Origin: Panicum virgatum | Taxonomy: Eukaryota; Streptophyta; Magnoliopsida; Poales; Poaceae | Length of the DNA: 64,000 bases | NCBI RefSeq assembly: GCF_016808335.1 | Contig: NC_053142.1 | Location: 52,717,108 to 52,781,107 of the forward strand | Direction of reading: 5' to 3' | Shown: in pieces, positions 11,183-23,349 of the stretch | Position numbering within the stretch: position 1 is the stretch's first letter | Layout of the letters: each line of letters begins with the position of its first letter | The notes under the pieces: model-generated | Database searches by the model: none | What the model was told of the DNA's origin: nothing | The model's input: only the letters and a program-made list of their open reading frames with translations | Translations under genes and position numbers: made by a program

Positions 11183-14100
11183 CAGATTAAATTGAATATT
11201 GCTTTTCCGCCGTTGTGTTCAAGCCCACACGTCTGATAAAGAAGTCTTGATGGAGTCTGGAGTCAATCGGCCGGAAAGCGGACAGCAGGCCGATAGAGTT
11301 CTGTGTTGACCAGTCAGGCTATGCAAGTCAATGAGCAATCTCCAAATTGATAGTACTCGGGAAAACATGACTGAAGCAGAGTGTGGATACTCATCGGTTA
11401 AGAGTGAGGAGATCAAAATATTGAGTTGGTAGTGCCGGCTACAGTGGAGATTGAGGCAAGGCAATGGCGACTAATATCCATGCTCGTTGCTTCTGGGTAA
11501 TCAATTATAGGCTCGGGGGGCATCGGTACTCAAGTTCAGAAATAATAAGCTATCATCGGCATGTTAGCCGATGGAGATGATATGGTGGCCGGTGCAACAT
11601 CGGGCATATGCTTCAAGTTCACTTACGGGTTTCAAATTCAAGATTCAGGTTGGCCAAGTTAATCAAGTACATTAGTGAGCTTGCCGCATTATTTTAATAT
11701 ATGTGCACCAAGCAGGCTGCACGTACTAATGTTCAATCATCGGCAAAAGAAGTCAGTAGCTAATAGTACTAGCCGATGGAGCATTTCACACCTGGGAAAT
11801 ATATGTGCCGATGGCGCAACCTTACAACATTATTTTAGTCCAGCAAGTTGCTCAACTATCGGCGAAGGGGCAGCAACTATTGGTACCAGTGCATCGGCCG
11901 ATTCTATTGTTCAAAGGAACATAAGCCGATCCAGTTGATTCCATGGATAATAATTGGCTAAGAATATTTGGTTAATATGGAAAGTATGAGCCGATGGTAC
12001 TAGTATTGGTGATATGTGTGCATCAACAAGGGAAAGCAGCAGCTTGCCACATTATTTTAATACATGTGCATCCAGCAGACTGCACACTGGTGTTCAATAG
12101 CCGTTGGATCAATAAGGTATTAGCTGATGGTTTCACACCTAGGCTGTCAAACTGATGAATCTGATGGCACCGGCTGCTACCAAATAAAGTCTCCAGCATC
12201 GGCTGCTAGTTATGTGTCGAGTATCGACTGCTTGCATCGGTGTTCAAAAAGACCGGTGCCTATCGCAATTATTGGTTTCTCAGTGGGACAACAGTCAGCT
12301 TGATTAGAAGACCAATGGTAGCTGACGGTGGGACACGAAAGAAATTGCAATATTGACACTAAAAGCCGATTAAATGTGTTTATCGGCTACATGGTATTCA
12401 AATGAATTTGATGCCAAGTTAATTATGAAAGGGGCTGACACGTAATAATGGCAGAGAAGATTCATTGCATGAAAATTTATTTATCAGATCACCAAGACCA
12501 GTATTCGGCATGACATATGCATACGTGCGGTGTGATGTGTTCTCTGATGATGTGGCCGTGAAGATCTCTGGTGTCAAGTAATCAGCTGGCGAGCCACATT
12601 AATTATCTATCGGCTCTCCAAGCTAATTGAAGGATCCGTCGGCTCTACAAGAATCAATTAGATATCTCGGTCCTCTATGAGCCGATAGGATCACTAAAGC
12701 TACAGTAGAAGCTAGCAATGCAACAAATCCGTTCCATGCCAATAACTTGTGCAACTAACAGACGGCCGATCGACAGACGTCAGGGACTCAAATTAATATG
12801 TGCTGTTGGCTATGCAATGACTGAGTATTGGACGACGCATTCAAGAATGATAGACCTGGTGTTCTGTAGTGCATCAATTACCAAGGAATTACATGCGGAT
12901 TCATTTGTTTGATCAGATTGGCAAACATGTGCTTCGGTTGTTGGTGTACCAACTACTACAGAAAATATGACAAGCCAGCTGTTTGAGTTTCTGTTGCCGA
13001 TGACAAGAATAGCCGATGAAGTGGTTGGACTAGTTCATCGGTTTCCCTGTTTTCAGCTGTAGAGGTTTGATCGGCAACAAGAGGCATATGATGTTATTCA
13101 CTGACCCCATGATTTGCGGCGAGGGGGTATTAGCTGATGCAATCTCTGCAGAGGATTTACTGTGGTCCAGATATTTGGGAACAATATGCCAATAATTATT
13201 ATAAGATGATCGATACATCTATCGGCTCCATAGTGGTACCAATCAACATGGCCAAAGCCGACGCAGGCAATCGGCTTAGTAGAAGATGCATCATTAGCAA
13301 TCATCACTGCCTCAGTTTTATCGGATGACTGCAAGGATGAAACTGATAACCACCCCAAGGCGTATGATTCGGCAGGAGGTGGTTCAAATCTTAGTTGCCG
13401 TTGCCGAGCAAATACGTTGGCTCTCCCGCAAGACAAGAAAATTCAGTTCCGAGATGCTATATGGATATTACTTTTATCAGTCCGTGCCGTGTTGGTCGCA
13501 ATCAAGGGAACGATGGATGGACATGTTATATTGGGCCGAAGGAATTCCATCCATGATTGAGATGAGTGTATGGCCAAATAAACTCTACAGCCATTGGCTC
13601 TTATACAACCGGTATGTACTTATCGGCTCTTAGCTACTCCTGGATTATTAATGAAGATTCTATGGGCCATCGATCAGCCGACAAAGCTCTTCCATATTGG
13701 TCGCTTGTTTCTCCCATTGTTTCACTACACGGGTCAGAGCAACTGGCGAGGATCTATGGTAACATTCGTGGGCCGTGCCGGAAGGCGCGAACATCACCAT
13801 GGTGCCGTAAGCCGCCGTCGTTGGTCGTCTCTTTGGTGCCTGGAGCGACGAAGCAGTCCATTAAGTCGCCAATCACCTTCTCGCCGGCGCCGGCACCAAG
13901 GTCCACCGCCACGATAGCACCCTGTTGTTAAGCAATTCCATGCTACAAAGCAGACCAGGAGGTGTTGATCGGCTCTTGGGAAGTCAATTACTCTCATTAG
14001 CTCATCTGGTATAATTGGCAAGCAGCCCCAAGTCTATCTCGTCCTCGCATCCGCTGCCTGTTTTTCTATCATTGCACGTTAGGTAGCCAATGGAGGAGTT

Positions 14101-16097
14101 AATGATAAATAGTCGATAAAGGATCTGTGACAATAGTTCATTGGCTCTGTGATATTTTTATCGGCTCAAGAAAATGAAGGATCTCGATTACGAAGCAATC
14201 GGCTGTTTGTGTTGATTTGAAAGCCGACAGATGACAGCAGTTGTCGTTGAACTCGGAAGCTTGCTAGTTGGAAATTCATTCGTGAAGGCAATAAGCTGAT
14301 AGGACTTGCATGTATATATGTGGTTACATCACGTGAAGAGTCCTCGTTAACCAAATATGATTAGCACCTGGCCGGAATATTTTATGAATCTGTGACGGCA
14401 TACATCTCTGCAAATCAATAGGAAAATCGGCTCATCTAAAAAAAAAATTCTGCCGGGGGGCAGGAAGAGCCGATTTACAATATACAACGGCCACTGGTGC
14501 TTTTACGGTACCGTCGTCATCAGCTACTTCAGCTCTGGCATTGGAGTTTCACACCTTAGCCGGTCGATTCAGCCATCGTGCTCCTTCGGTACGCATGTAT
14601 CGTTTCCATTATATATATGTTTCATTTGTCTACTGCAGGCTACAGATGTTCGGCTTTCCAATGGCCGATAGTTGTGATGAGAATGCATTATGGCAAGTAC
14701 GGACCAGGCGGGATTTTAACCATCGACTCGTCAACAACCAATTTGATTGGTAATATTCAAACCCACCATTGCATGATCATACAATATATGCGTTTATCAC
14801 TTGCACTAGCTTCCTTGTATGCTTCCGTGTTTCGTGTATACATTTTGAGGTGTGGATGCTGGTGACCATGTGTGGTTAGGCTCATTTGAATATGTTGAAT
14901 ATCTGATACCGAGCATGGCTTTTATTCTTTTGAAAATCTTAAATATGGTCACCGCTTTACTTGGCTACTAGTATGTGTAGGCTGACTTTGCTTTTACTAT
15001 CTTGTACACGCCTAGTAGCTATATCCTTTTCTTGGAATCATTTATGCAGCTCGAGTCTCAATGCTTATATGATAATCTTGTGCTAAATTACATTAAAATC
15101 TGAATGATGTCCATGTTGTGCTATAATGAAAAGATCCAGGTGGGTTTGTTTTATCTCACTGATCTAGTTCGAGACTGCTTGCTATTGCACTTTAGCATGA
15201 ACTTGGACTAGGCTGTGAATGACCAAAACCTTGCTTTAAGCTTCTGATGGTTCAACGGACCTAGGCTTAGCATTGGTTGGTAAGAAGTGGCCTGATAAGC
15301 AAATAACCCCTGGCACAGAACAAAAGGCTTGTTTGAGTTTCAAATGCAATGTGTTTTAACCTGCAAGACCTGAGGGCATGAATAATCAAGCTTGTTAAAA
15401 GATCCTTGTATCGGAAAGAGCTCACTGGTGTAGGTACTTGCTGGTTTTTGCTTGTTATGCTTTAATGTACTAGTTGGTTGGGCTAAGTGGTGATGCTTTT
15501 TATTTTGAAAAATCCTAAAAATTGCTTGCTCGTGTTCTAATATAGATATATTCTTTTGAGCTTTTCTATGCGGTGTCTTTATGCTATACCCTCACTGTAT
15601 ATACATGCTAGCACTTGTAAATGCTTTAAGACATACCTGGAAGCTCACACTCACTCTTTGCATGACATAGCATATTTTTGTGGGGGGAAGAAATTTTTAT
15701 CAATGATGATGGTTTGGTTTATGTGGACTGTTTGGCTAACCGAATATGATTCATCAGCTTTTAGCTGATTCACAATGATCTTTGTAGCGTCGGTTCGGCA
15801 AGTGATTGTTTTGCAGGAGAGGCCGTGTGTGTTGATGCTGAGCTGATGAAGCACGAGGATGATCACATAAGTCAGTGCCATCCATGGAATGTGAAAACTA
15901 GGACCGGTCTGCAACAACATTGAGATTGGTCGAGAAAGGCGTGAGGCCAGTTCAAGCAATCGGTCACAAAGTCAGTTGGCTAATAGCCGATCTATCGGCT
16001 CGGGGGGCAAGACCATTAGTGGCATAAGAAGATAATTTGAGGAGATAATGTTCTTATTTGGTTTACGGCTGGCGCTTAGAAGATTCTGTCATATTTG

Positions 16098-16116
16098 GCC
16101 AAACCTGGGGGGCATG
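16098..16116 (+). other. Polypurine tract region of the non-autonomous element
   Basis: The bases CCTGGGGGGCATG end directly at the right LTR. This is the expected location for second-strand priming and shows the element runs on the plus strand. Confidence 0.7.
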
Positions 16117-17713
16117 TGTTATCGCCAGAATTTGACCAGGATTGGTAGGCCAAATGTCAGAAGAAGCCCACGGTAAAAGAGTCCATTTAGCCAGGCTTAT
16201 ATCATAAGTTTGGCCAAATATGATGATAACTGTGCACTCAAGGCTCAAGCCGAGATGGAGTTACAGGCCTAATCCATGTTGAAGCCCAGTTTATTCGCGA
16301 GGCTGGTTCGGACTGCAGGAAGAGGCCGGACGAAAATGGACGCCCAGGCCACATACGGACTCCGTTTGGGGCGTTCTATATATGCATGGAAAGCTAAGGA
16401 GATAAGCTTTCCAATACAACTGGAATCACGTCCAGATTCGTTTGGAGTCGACGGGAATTGCCGAAATAATAGGACGACCAGAATCTGCCACAACTATACG
16501 GCATGTTTCGGCTAATATTTGGAAGCTTCATGAGGATCTGGGCCGGTGGAGGAAAGAGTCCAGATCATATTATTTAGTCTTAGAAATCCTTATCAATTTG
16601 TAATCCATTATTTTAGGAAGTGTTTGAAGTTGCCTTGCACGGCAAGAAGTCTCCGGACTATAAATATGTACCCATATGCTATTGAATAAAGATGACGGCA
16701 TTCATTTACACACGGCGGGTGTCTCCACCACAACAATCTCGGCGCATCGCCACCCCTAATCTTAGGGTTTCATCCAAGTAAGTGCCATGCTGCCCTGATC
16801 GCGTCTTGCGATCAGGGCCTGATCGCGTCTTGCGATCAGGGCAGTATTGTTCTTGCTTTTACCTTGGTATTACTCGTACTGAAGCGTTTTTGATGGCGAG
16901 TAATGCTAGTTATCCTGATGTTCGTAGCATGGTTTTTAGTAGATTCATCGTGCTTTCATTGCTTATCATCTACGAATATCATGTTGTCTCTGTGCAGTCA
17001 CGTTTCAATCTTATGCTAGTTCTTGTCACATAGAATTAGTTGCACGGAGACAACACCCTGCTTCTCTTATATCTAATAGATCCAACCTGTTACGGTTTGC
17101 TCTTGTACATAAGAGTTGGCGTAATATCTGCTAGGTTAGGCCTTGCAAACGGGTTGGATAATCCGGTGGCGTATTTGATACTCTGTCTTAGCCTTGATAG
17201 GGATTGTTCCGGGAATCGGCTGTTGCTAGTTCTTAGGCCTCTGTTCTTGGTTATGGTTTAGTTATCTGTTACATTCATTAGGCCCAATCACGTGTAGAAT
17301 GTCCCGATCTTGCAGTGAAGCTTTTACCGTTGTGGATTAGATTAGTTAGATTTAATTGAAACAACTTTACAGATATTTGCTTTATTTATCAATATCCGGA
17401 TGCAAACAGATCCAATCTGACACCGGGACTCGATCGGCTCTTTAAAGCCGATGCAAGAGTCGTCCCGGGGAGCCGACCACGGCTCGGATTTTACGTTTAC
17501 ATATGTCTGTGCATGCAGGTAAATCACTGAAACGCGTTTCGCACCTTCCTGATCAGGTATAGGTCAGGTGGCACGCCCCGCGACCCTCGAAACAAAGGCG
17601 TGTGCCAGATTGCGGGCCGTTGACCGAGGGAGCAGTGCCTGCCAGCGCCCCGGCGACCTCCCGGCTCTTCGTGTTGCCTGTCGCTACTCGCCTGTGGGTT
17701 TTGACCGACAACA
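16117..17713 (+). repeat. 3' LTR of the non-autonomous element
   Basis: 1597 bp, 24 bp longer than its partner. The extra length is a tandem duplication of the unit CTGATCGCGTCTTGCGATCA plus GGGC at about 16794-16842. Other differences are scattered substitutions. Confidence 0.92.
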
Positions 17714-17718
17714 AGATC

Positions 17719-18189
17719 ATGCTTGTCATTAATCCGATGCTCAACAATAAAATCCGCTACAATTTGGCCTCTCATAGATTTTAAAGGCTCACAAGCCAAA
17801 TCATATTCAACCAAAACATAAGCCCACTTGCCGATTCTACCACTCAAAATCGGTTTTTGTAACATATGCTTGATCACATCGGTTTGACATACTACTGTGC
17901 AAGTACTAGATAGCAGATAATGCCTTAATTTGGTACAAGCATAATAAAGAGACAAACACAACTTCTCAATAAATATATACCTCGTCTCCGCATTAATAAG
18001 TCGTCGGCTTAAATATGTAATGATATAATCCTCCCCTTCGGTTTCTTGAGTCAAAACAGCCACAATAACCTTGTCTTCAGCAGCCACATAAAGTCTGAAA
18101 GGTACTCCTCTCCTAGGTGCTTTGAGTACGGGTGGCGAAGACAAATAAATCTTGATCTTCTCAAACGCTTCTTGCTGTTTTCCCCCCAA
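17719..18189 (-). pseudogene. Reverse transcriptase/RNase H connection of the host Gypsy element
   Basis: The frame reads [20 protein letters not shown], then [13 protein letters not shown] and [20 protein letters not shown], the conserved segment following the polymerase in Gypsy elements. It is in a different frame from the polymerase (frameshift near 18180). It stops at the AGATC target duplication and continues at 9581. Confidence 0.87.
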
Positions 18190-19034
18190 GTAAATTCGGT
18201 TTCATCTTTTAACCGAAGAATAGGAGTAAAAACATCGATCTTTCCAGACAAGTTACATATAAACCTTCTCAAGAAATTTACCTTTCCCAAGAACTTCTGT
18301 AAATCCTTCTTGCACGTAGGGGCTTCAACCTTCCTCATGGCTTCAATTCTTTTAGGATCAACCTCTATTCCCTTCTCATGAATAATGAAGCCAAGAAACT
18401 TTCCAGCTGATACACCAAAAGCACATTTGAGTGGATTCATCTTCAAACCATACTGGCGCATCCACTCAAGAGCAAGTCTCAAATCGGCTAAATGATGATC
18501 CAAACCGGCCGATTTAATGACAATATCATCAATGTGCACCTCCAAGATGACACCAAGCAAATCATGGAAGATTAAATTCATAGCTCTTTGATAAGTAGCA
18601 CCCGTATTTTTCAAACCAAAAGTCATAACAACCCACTCAAACAAACCTTCAAATCCTGGATATCTAAAGGCCGTTTTAGATATATCTTCTTCGGCCATGA
18701 ATATTTGATTGTAACCGGTGTTACCATCAAGAAAACTAATGACACGATGTCCGGAAGCCTCATTGATCAACATATCGGCTATAGGCATAGGATATTCATC
18801 CTTGGGAGTAGCTTTATTAAGATCTCTAAAATCAATACACACTCTAATTTTCTCCGAATCATTTTTCTCAACGGGCACAATATTAGAGATCCAATCAGCA
18901 TAACGACAAGACCGAATAAATCTAGCATCAAGTAAATGAATAATTTCAGTTTTTATTCGGTCATAAATAATGGGATTGAAACGCCTAACCAGTTGTTTAT
19001 AAGGTCTAAAACCGGCTTTAATCGGTAAACGATG
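18180..19034 (-). pseudogene. Reverse transcriptase of the host Gypsy element
   Basis: Typical motifs are present: RVCIDFRDLNKATPKDEYPM, SFLDGNTGYNQI, TAFRYPGFEGLFEWVVMTFG and the catalytic box HIDDIVIKS. The box has His where family members usually have Tyr or Phe before the two Asp residues. Upstream, RLPIKAGFRPYKQLVRRFNP follows a stop codon near 19034 where a Glu codon is expected after LSRDLV. Confidence 0.9.
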
Positions 19035-19454
19035 CTAAACAAGATCACGACTTAAACCGGGCATTTCATGATACTCCCAAGCAAAGCAATCAACATATTC
19101 CTTCAATAAATTAACCAAATCGGCTTTATATTTAGCCAATAAATTTTTGTTTACAAAGGTCGGCCTAGGGATAGTTCCATCACCAATGTCTACCTTTTCT
19201 AACGGATCGGCCGATGCAAACCCTTGGCCCAGTTTGTCTAGATCATCAGAATCTTCAATGGCTTCACACATATCGTTCGTACGCGCCCGATACTGATCTA
19301 GCCTCTGCTGTAACCACTCTGTGTTGGATCGGTCTGACCGGTCGGGGTGTCCGGTCTGACCGGTTGGCTCTGTGCACCGAACGGGACTGGACCGGTCTGA
19401 CCGATCGGCACAAGCGGTCTGACCGGTCGCTTCTGGAGCTTCTGTTGTACTCAT
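19035..19454 (-). pseudogene. Protease-RT linker of the host Gypsy element with palindrome-encoded repeats
   Basis: The C-terminal half (LNKNLLAKYKADL-like region, then EYVDCFAWEYHEMPGLSRDL) is the conserved segment before the polymerase. The N-terminal part is built of short repeats such as TGQT and DRSDRS, encoded by in-frame copies of the ACCGGTCTGACCGGT box. It ends in a premature stop. Confidence 0.8.
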
Positions 19455-19459
19455 CTGAT

Positions 19460-20170
19460 TTACATTAAATGATTTAGCCGATTATCCATCGGCTTTAGTA
19501 CAACAGAAACAAAACCATCCTTAGTGCAACTAATCAAATCATAATCGGACAGATCCATGCCTGATAAACACTTGACGTTGTCGTGTGCACTAATAGAATC
19601 CGAATCGGCTAAAGCAACAAAGGATGAAGTGTCCCCATGGACAATCTCAACCTCATCGCCGATCCACTGAACAAGAAACTGATGTAAGGTAGAAGGAACA
19701 CACTGATTTGCATGAATCCAATCCCTCCCAAGAATCAAATTGTAGTTACCTTACACCTCCGAGACGAAGAAAGCCGTAGCAAGCGTCTTGCTCCCAATGG
19801 TGAGCTCCATGGAAGCAACTCCCTTGGCGCTATGGGGCTCGCTCCCTCCAACACCATTGACCGTCATGTTTGTCTTGATCAAGTCCTCGTCTTGGCCACC
19901 GAGCTTCTTGTACAGCGAGTAGGGCATAAGATTTACAATGGCCCCACCATCCACTAGCATGCGAGTCACCGGCTTCCCGTTGATGTGTCCCCTCAGGTAT
20001 AGAGCCTTCAGATGGTTGTCCTTCTCGCTTGGCTTCTGGAACACAGCTTCACGGGGCCCAAACTGAAGATGAGCCAAATCCTCTTCCGGAACCATGGAGT
20101 AATCCGAAGACAAGTGCACCACATTAATCTCCAAGTTGGTGTGCTCCGGAGACGCTTCATAATCCACCAA
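19460..20170 (-). pseudogene. Aspartic protease region of the host Gypsy element
   Basis: The upstream frame (19751-20170) contains the active-site segment TRMLVDGGAIVNLMPYSLYK, with DGG in place of the classical D-S/T-G, as seen in this plant Gypsy group. The downstream frame (19460-19738) continues with LGRDWIHANQCVPSTLHQ, a conserved region after the protease. A stop or frame change near 19745 separates them. Confidence 0.83.
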
Positions 20171-20765
20171 TTCCTCGTCTTCTGTTGTCAGAGGAATTGC
20201 TGGGGCTTCGTCTACAGAAGTAACCGAAACGGGCGGTGCCGATTCGGCGGCTGGCTCTGCAGTAGGCTCTACCGGTCTGACCGGTTGGTCAGAGCGGTCT
20301 GTCCGGTCGGCTGCGGCGGTCCGACCGGTCTGGCTGGCTGATCAGCTGTCTTGACCTTCCAAACCTTGCTCTGAGGGAATATGGGCCTGTATCTGTTGAT
20401 GTCCTCATCCCTCATCTTCTCTTTCTCCTGCTCCTTTTTTTTGTTGCGAAGGCGCTACAATTTCCTCTTCTGTGTATGAGTTAAACCTGAAGGGGCACCA
20501 CCTAGGCTGATGGTACTTGTTCGCTGCGCTCTTGTTGCTACCGGCCTCATGATCATTAGCTATGACCGGATTTTGTGAAGGAACATCAGCCGATTCTTCA
20601 ATATCCATCGGCTTTTTGCCCGTGTCTTTTATGGGCACTTTGATTTCACCAATTTGAATAACATCGGCTTTAGGCTTCTCTGGATCAGCAACAGGCTTCT
20701 GCTCCTCTTTCTTTTCCTTGATGCGATACTCGAATCTTGGAGCAGGAATCTGGCCCGGCCTCTGG

Positions 20766-21779
20766 TGAGACTGGTCTGACCGGTGCAGCCTGCTGCACTG
20801 GACCAGATTGGCATGGTCCCAATCGGTCGTGCACGAGCACTCTGGAGCTTTCTCCTTGATAATGTGGAGGATAAGGCATCGGAAAGCACTGCATGCATAT
20901 CCCCCCATGCTCCCATGCCGGATTTGTCGCATTTGAAGCCGGAAGCACCCATGGCATGGTAGCACACATCTGGGGAGGATACAATGTGACAACATCACCC
21001 CTGCGCCTACTGGATTCCCTCCTTGGGGACACTAGACGGTCTTGACGCGGTGGTGATCGCGGTCTCTTTTTTAGCGTCCGATCGTTTTGAACGGTCTTTG
21101 TGTACTTGTTCAACAACTGGTTGAAGGTGGGCTTCTAATTAGCAGCCCTTCCCTGCACCTTCACCTCGTTGGTCTTTCAAGTACCCACTTCCGAACGCTT
21201 GGGCTTGAAAGTCCGGGGACGGTCACCAGAGCGGTCTGACCGGCTGGAGGAACCGGTCTGACCGGTCGGACCGGTCTGACCGGTCAAACCGGTTCCTCCA
21301 GCCGGTCAGACCGCTCTGGTGACCGTCCCCGGACTTTCAAGCCCAAGCGTTCGGAAGTGGGTACTTGGAAGACAACGAGGTGAAGGTGCAGGGAAGGGCT
21401 GCTAATTAGAAGCCCACCTTCAACCAGTTGTTGAACAAGTACACAAAGACCGTTCAAACGATCGGACGCTAAAAAAGAGACCGCGATCACCACCGCGTCA
21501 AGACCGTCTAGTGTCCCCAAGGAGGGAATCCAGTAGGCGCAGGGGTGATGTTGTCACATTGTATCCTCCCCAGATGTGTGCTACCATGCCATGGGTGCTT
21601 CCGGCTTCAAATGCGACAAATCCGGTATGGGAGCATGGGGGGATATGCATGCAGTGCTTTCCGATGCCTTATCCTCCACATTATCAAGGAGAAAAGCTCC
21701 AGAGTGCCCGTGCACGACCGATTGAGACCATGCCAATCTGGTCCAGTGCAGCAGGCTGCACCGGTCAGACCAGTCTCAC
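20766..21779. repeat. Near-perfect 492-bp inverted duplication with a 30-bp spacer
   Basis: The left arm 20766-21257 matches the reverse complement of the right arm 21288-21779 with only a handful of single-base differences and balanced 1-bp indels. The spacer 21258-21287 consists of ACCGGTCTGACC-type boxes. The arms come from the host element's region between gag and protease. The right arm is the inverted copy and is fused to the end of gag near 21780, where a downstream gag segment is missing. A transcript across it would fold into a long hairpin. Confidence 0.93.
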
Positions 21780-22343
21780 TGGGTTTGGCCTTTGATGGCC
21801 AAATAAATTCAGCAGCGTATACCTCCTTGCTATCATCGTCCGAACTATCTGAATCATGATCAAGAATATGCGTGTTGGACCGATGAGGCTTGAAGGTATC
21901 TTTGGCATTTTTAAGTTTAAACTCTAAACCCATGACTTTGACTTGCAAGAAATTCACGGTATGATATTCAAAGCCCTCGAGTTTCTCTTTCAAATAAGAA
22001 CGTAAACCATTAAATGTCAAATCCACCAAATCTTTTTCAGAAATCGTCAAACTAAAACACCAATTTTTAATTTCTTTAAATCTTTTGAAATAATCTGAAG
22101 AATATTCATCACGTCCTTGCTTAATCGATGTTAAGTCCAACAATTTCGCTTCGGTCTCCCCGCTAAAGAAGTGATCATGAAACTTATGCTCCAACTGAGC
22201 CCAATTGCGAATAGAATTAGGAGCAAGCGAGGAAAACCAAGAGAAAGCCGTTCCAGTCAAAGATAAAGAAAATAAACGCACACGCAAAGCATCATTGAAA
22301 CCGGCATCTCCAAATTGCAAGACATATTGATTAACGTGTTCCC
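21780..22343 (-). pseudogene. gag, C-terminal part, of the host Gypsy element
   Basis: The frame reads FGDAGFNDALRVRLFSLSLT, then FSWFSSLAPNSIRNWAQLEH and FFSGETEAKLLDL, the capsid core typical of plant Gypsy gag. It ends KEVYAAEFIWPSKAKP and then runs into the inverted duplication. It joins 23350 once the solo LTR is removed. Confidence 0.87.
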
Positions 22344-22348
22344 AAGTT

Positions 22349-23344
22349 TGTCGGTACCCCAGGACTGGGGTACCCCCTCTTGCTGTGTCTAGGCAAGGAT
22401 CTTATAGTTATCCTTAACTACATCCAAACAACCGGACCCCTGCGGTCCGGAATCCTGTTCTCCCAGCAGCGGCCTGGGCAGTTCCTCAGTTGGGAAAGGT
22501 CCGGAGACACCACGTGTCCCGGAGAAGGCAGGAACTCGTGCGCAAGCAGTCGGGACTCCGGACCTCCCCGAGGAGACCGGACCCCTGTATAATAACCGGA
22601 CCCCTCGCTAAGGGAAGAGATCGACGCCCCGCGTCGGGGTGGTCCGGGGCCGCCACGTGTCTGCAAGACATGGCCGTTTGGGTTTCCATACCAACGTTCA
22701 CCCACCATTGCATTTATTGCAGTAGGTGAACGTCTGCATTGATATGACAGAAGCTGAGGCGTTTCATTGACCAGGGGATACTATTGATCGCGTATTACCA
22801 AGGCAGTGGACCCGCTGGCGCCGCCCATACTGCGTCTGCCAGATGGATACGACGGCTCAGCTTCGCCCATTATGACGCTACATAATAGCCTCAGCAGGCC
22901 ACGCCGCAAGCTACGCTACTCCAACGAGCGCCTAGTTGACGGGACAAGAAAAGACCCCCCTGAGTCAGGAGAGCAGCAGTAAAGATTCGCTACCGCTGTA
23001 GCCACAGTCACGTTGGGCCCACCTGTCGGGGCATCCACGCCCTATGTACCCGCTCCCCCTTGATCTATAAAAGGGGGAGGACGCCGCTAGAAAACCTCAG
23101 GCTGAGCAAGAACCAAGGCCAGCAGAGGATAGGTTCATACACAACCAAGAACAATACATCTCACAGTGGACGTAGGGTATTACGCTCCGGCGGCCCGAAC
23201 CACTCTAAATCGTGTGTTCTTGAGTCCCCTTTCTCAGCGTAGATCTAGCCCCATTGCCTAGTACTTCCCCGAGTACTCCCTCACTGGGAATAGGCGGGTG
23301 CGTTCCGCCACCCGGCTGTGGGTACCCCTAGAATCCCCACGACA
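22349..23344 (+). mobile_element. Solo LTR (996 bp) inserted in gag
   Basis: The segment begins TGTCGGTACCCC and ends CCCACGACA. It is flanked by a perfect 5-bp duplication AAGTT (22344-22348 and 23345-23349). A TATAAAAGGGGGAGG box near 23067 suggests plus orientation. Removing it reconnects the gag capsid frame. It differs in sequence from the solo LTR at 6895, although both start TGTCGG. Confidence 0.93.
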
Positions 23345-23349
23345 AAGTT

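Larger units (their letters stand above)
9587..17713 (+). mobile_element. Complete non-autonomous LTR retrotransposon (LARD-like), 8.1 kb
   Basis: Direct LTRs at 9587-11159 and 16117-17713 both have TGTTATCG...GACAACA ends. The element is flanked by a perfect target duplication AGATC (9582-9586 and 17714-17718). A primer-binding-like sequence follows the left LTR and a purine tract precedes the right LTR, so it runs on the plus strand. The 4957-bp interior (11160-16116) has no frame resembling gag or pol; the longest frames are about 110 codons without family features. This is the layout of a large retrotransposon derivative, which must be mobilised by enzymes of another element. The interior is densely sprinkled with ATCGGC/GCCGAT. 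LTRs differ by roughly 35-40 bases by eye (about 2-2.5 %), younger than its host. Confidence 0.92.

Noticed and set aside
19712..20341. Plus-strand frames of 81-109 codons in the host Gypsy element
   Set aside because: Antisense to the protease region of the element.
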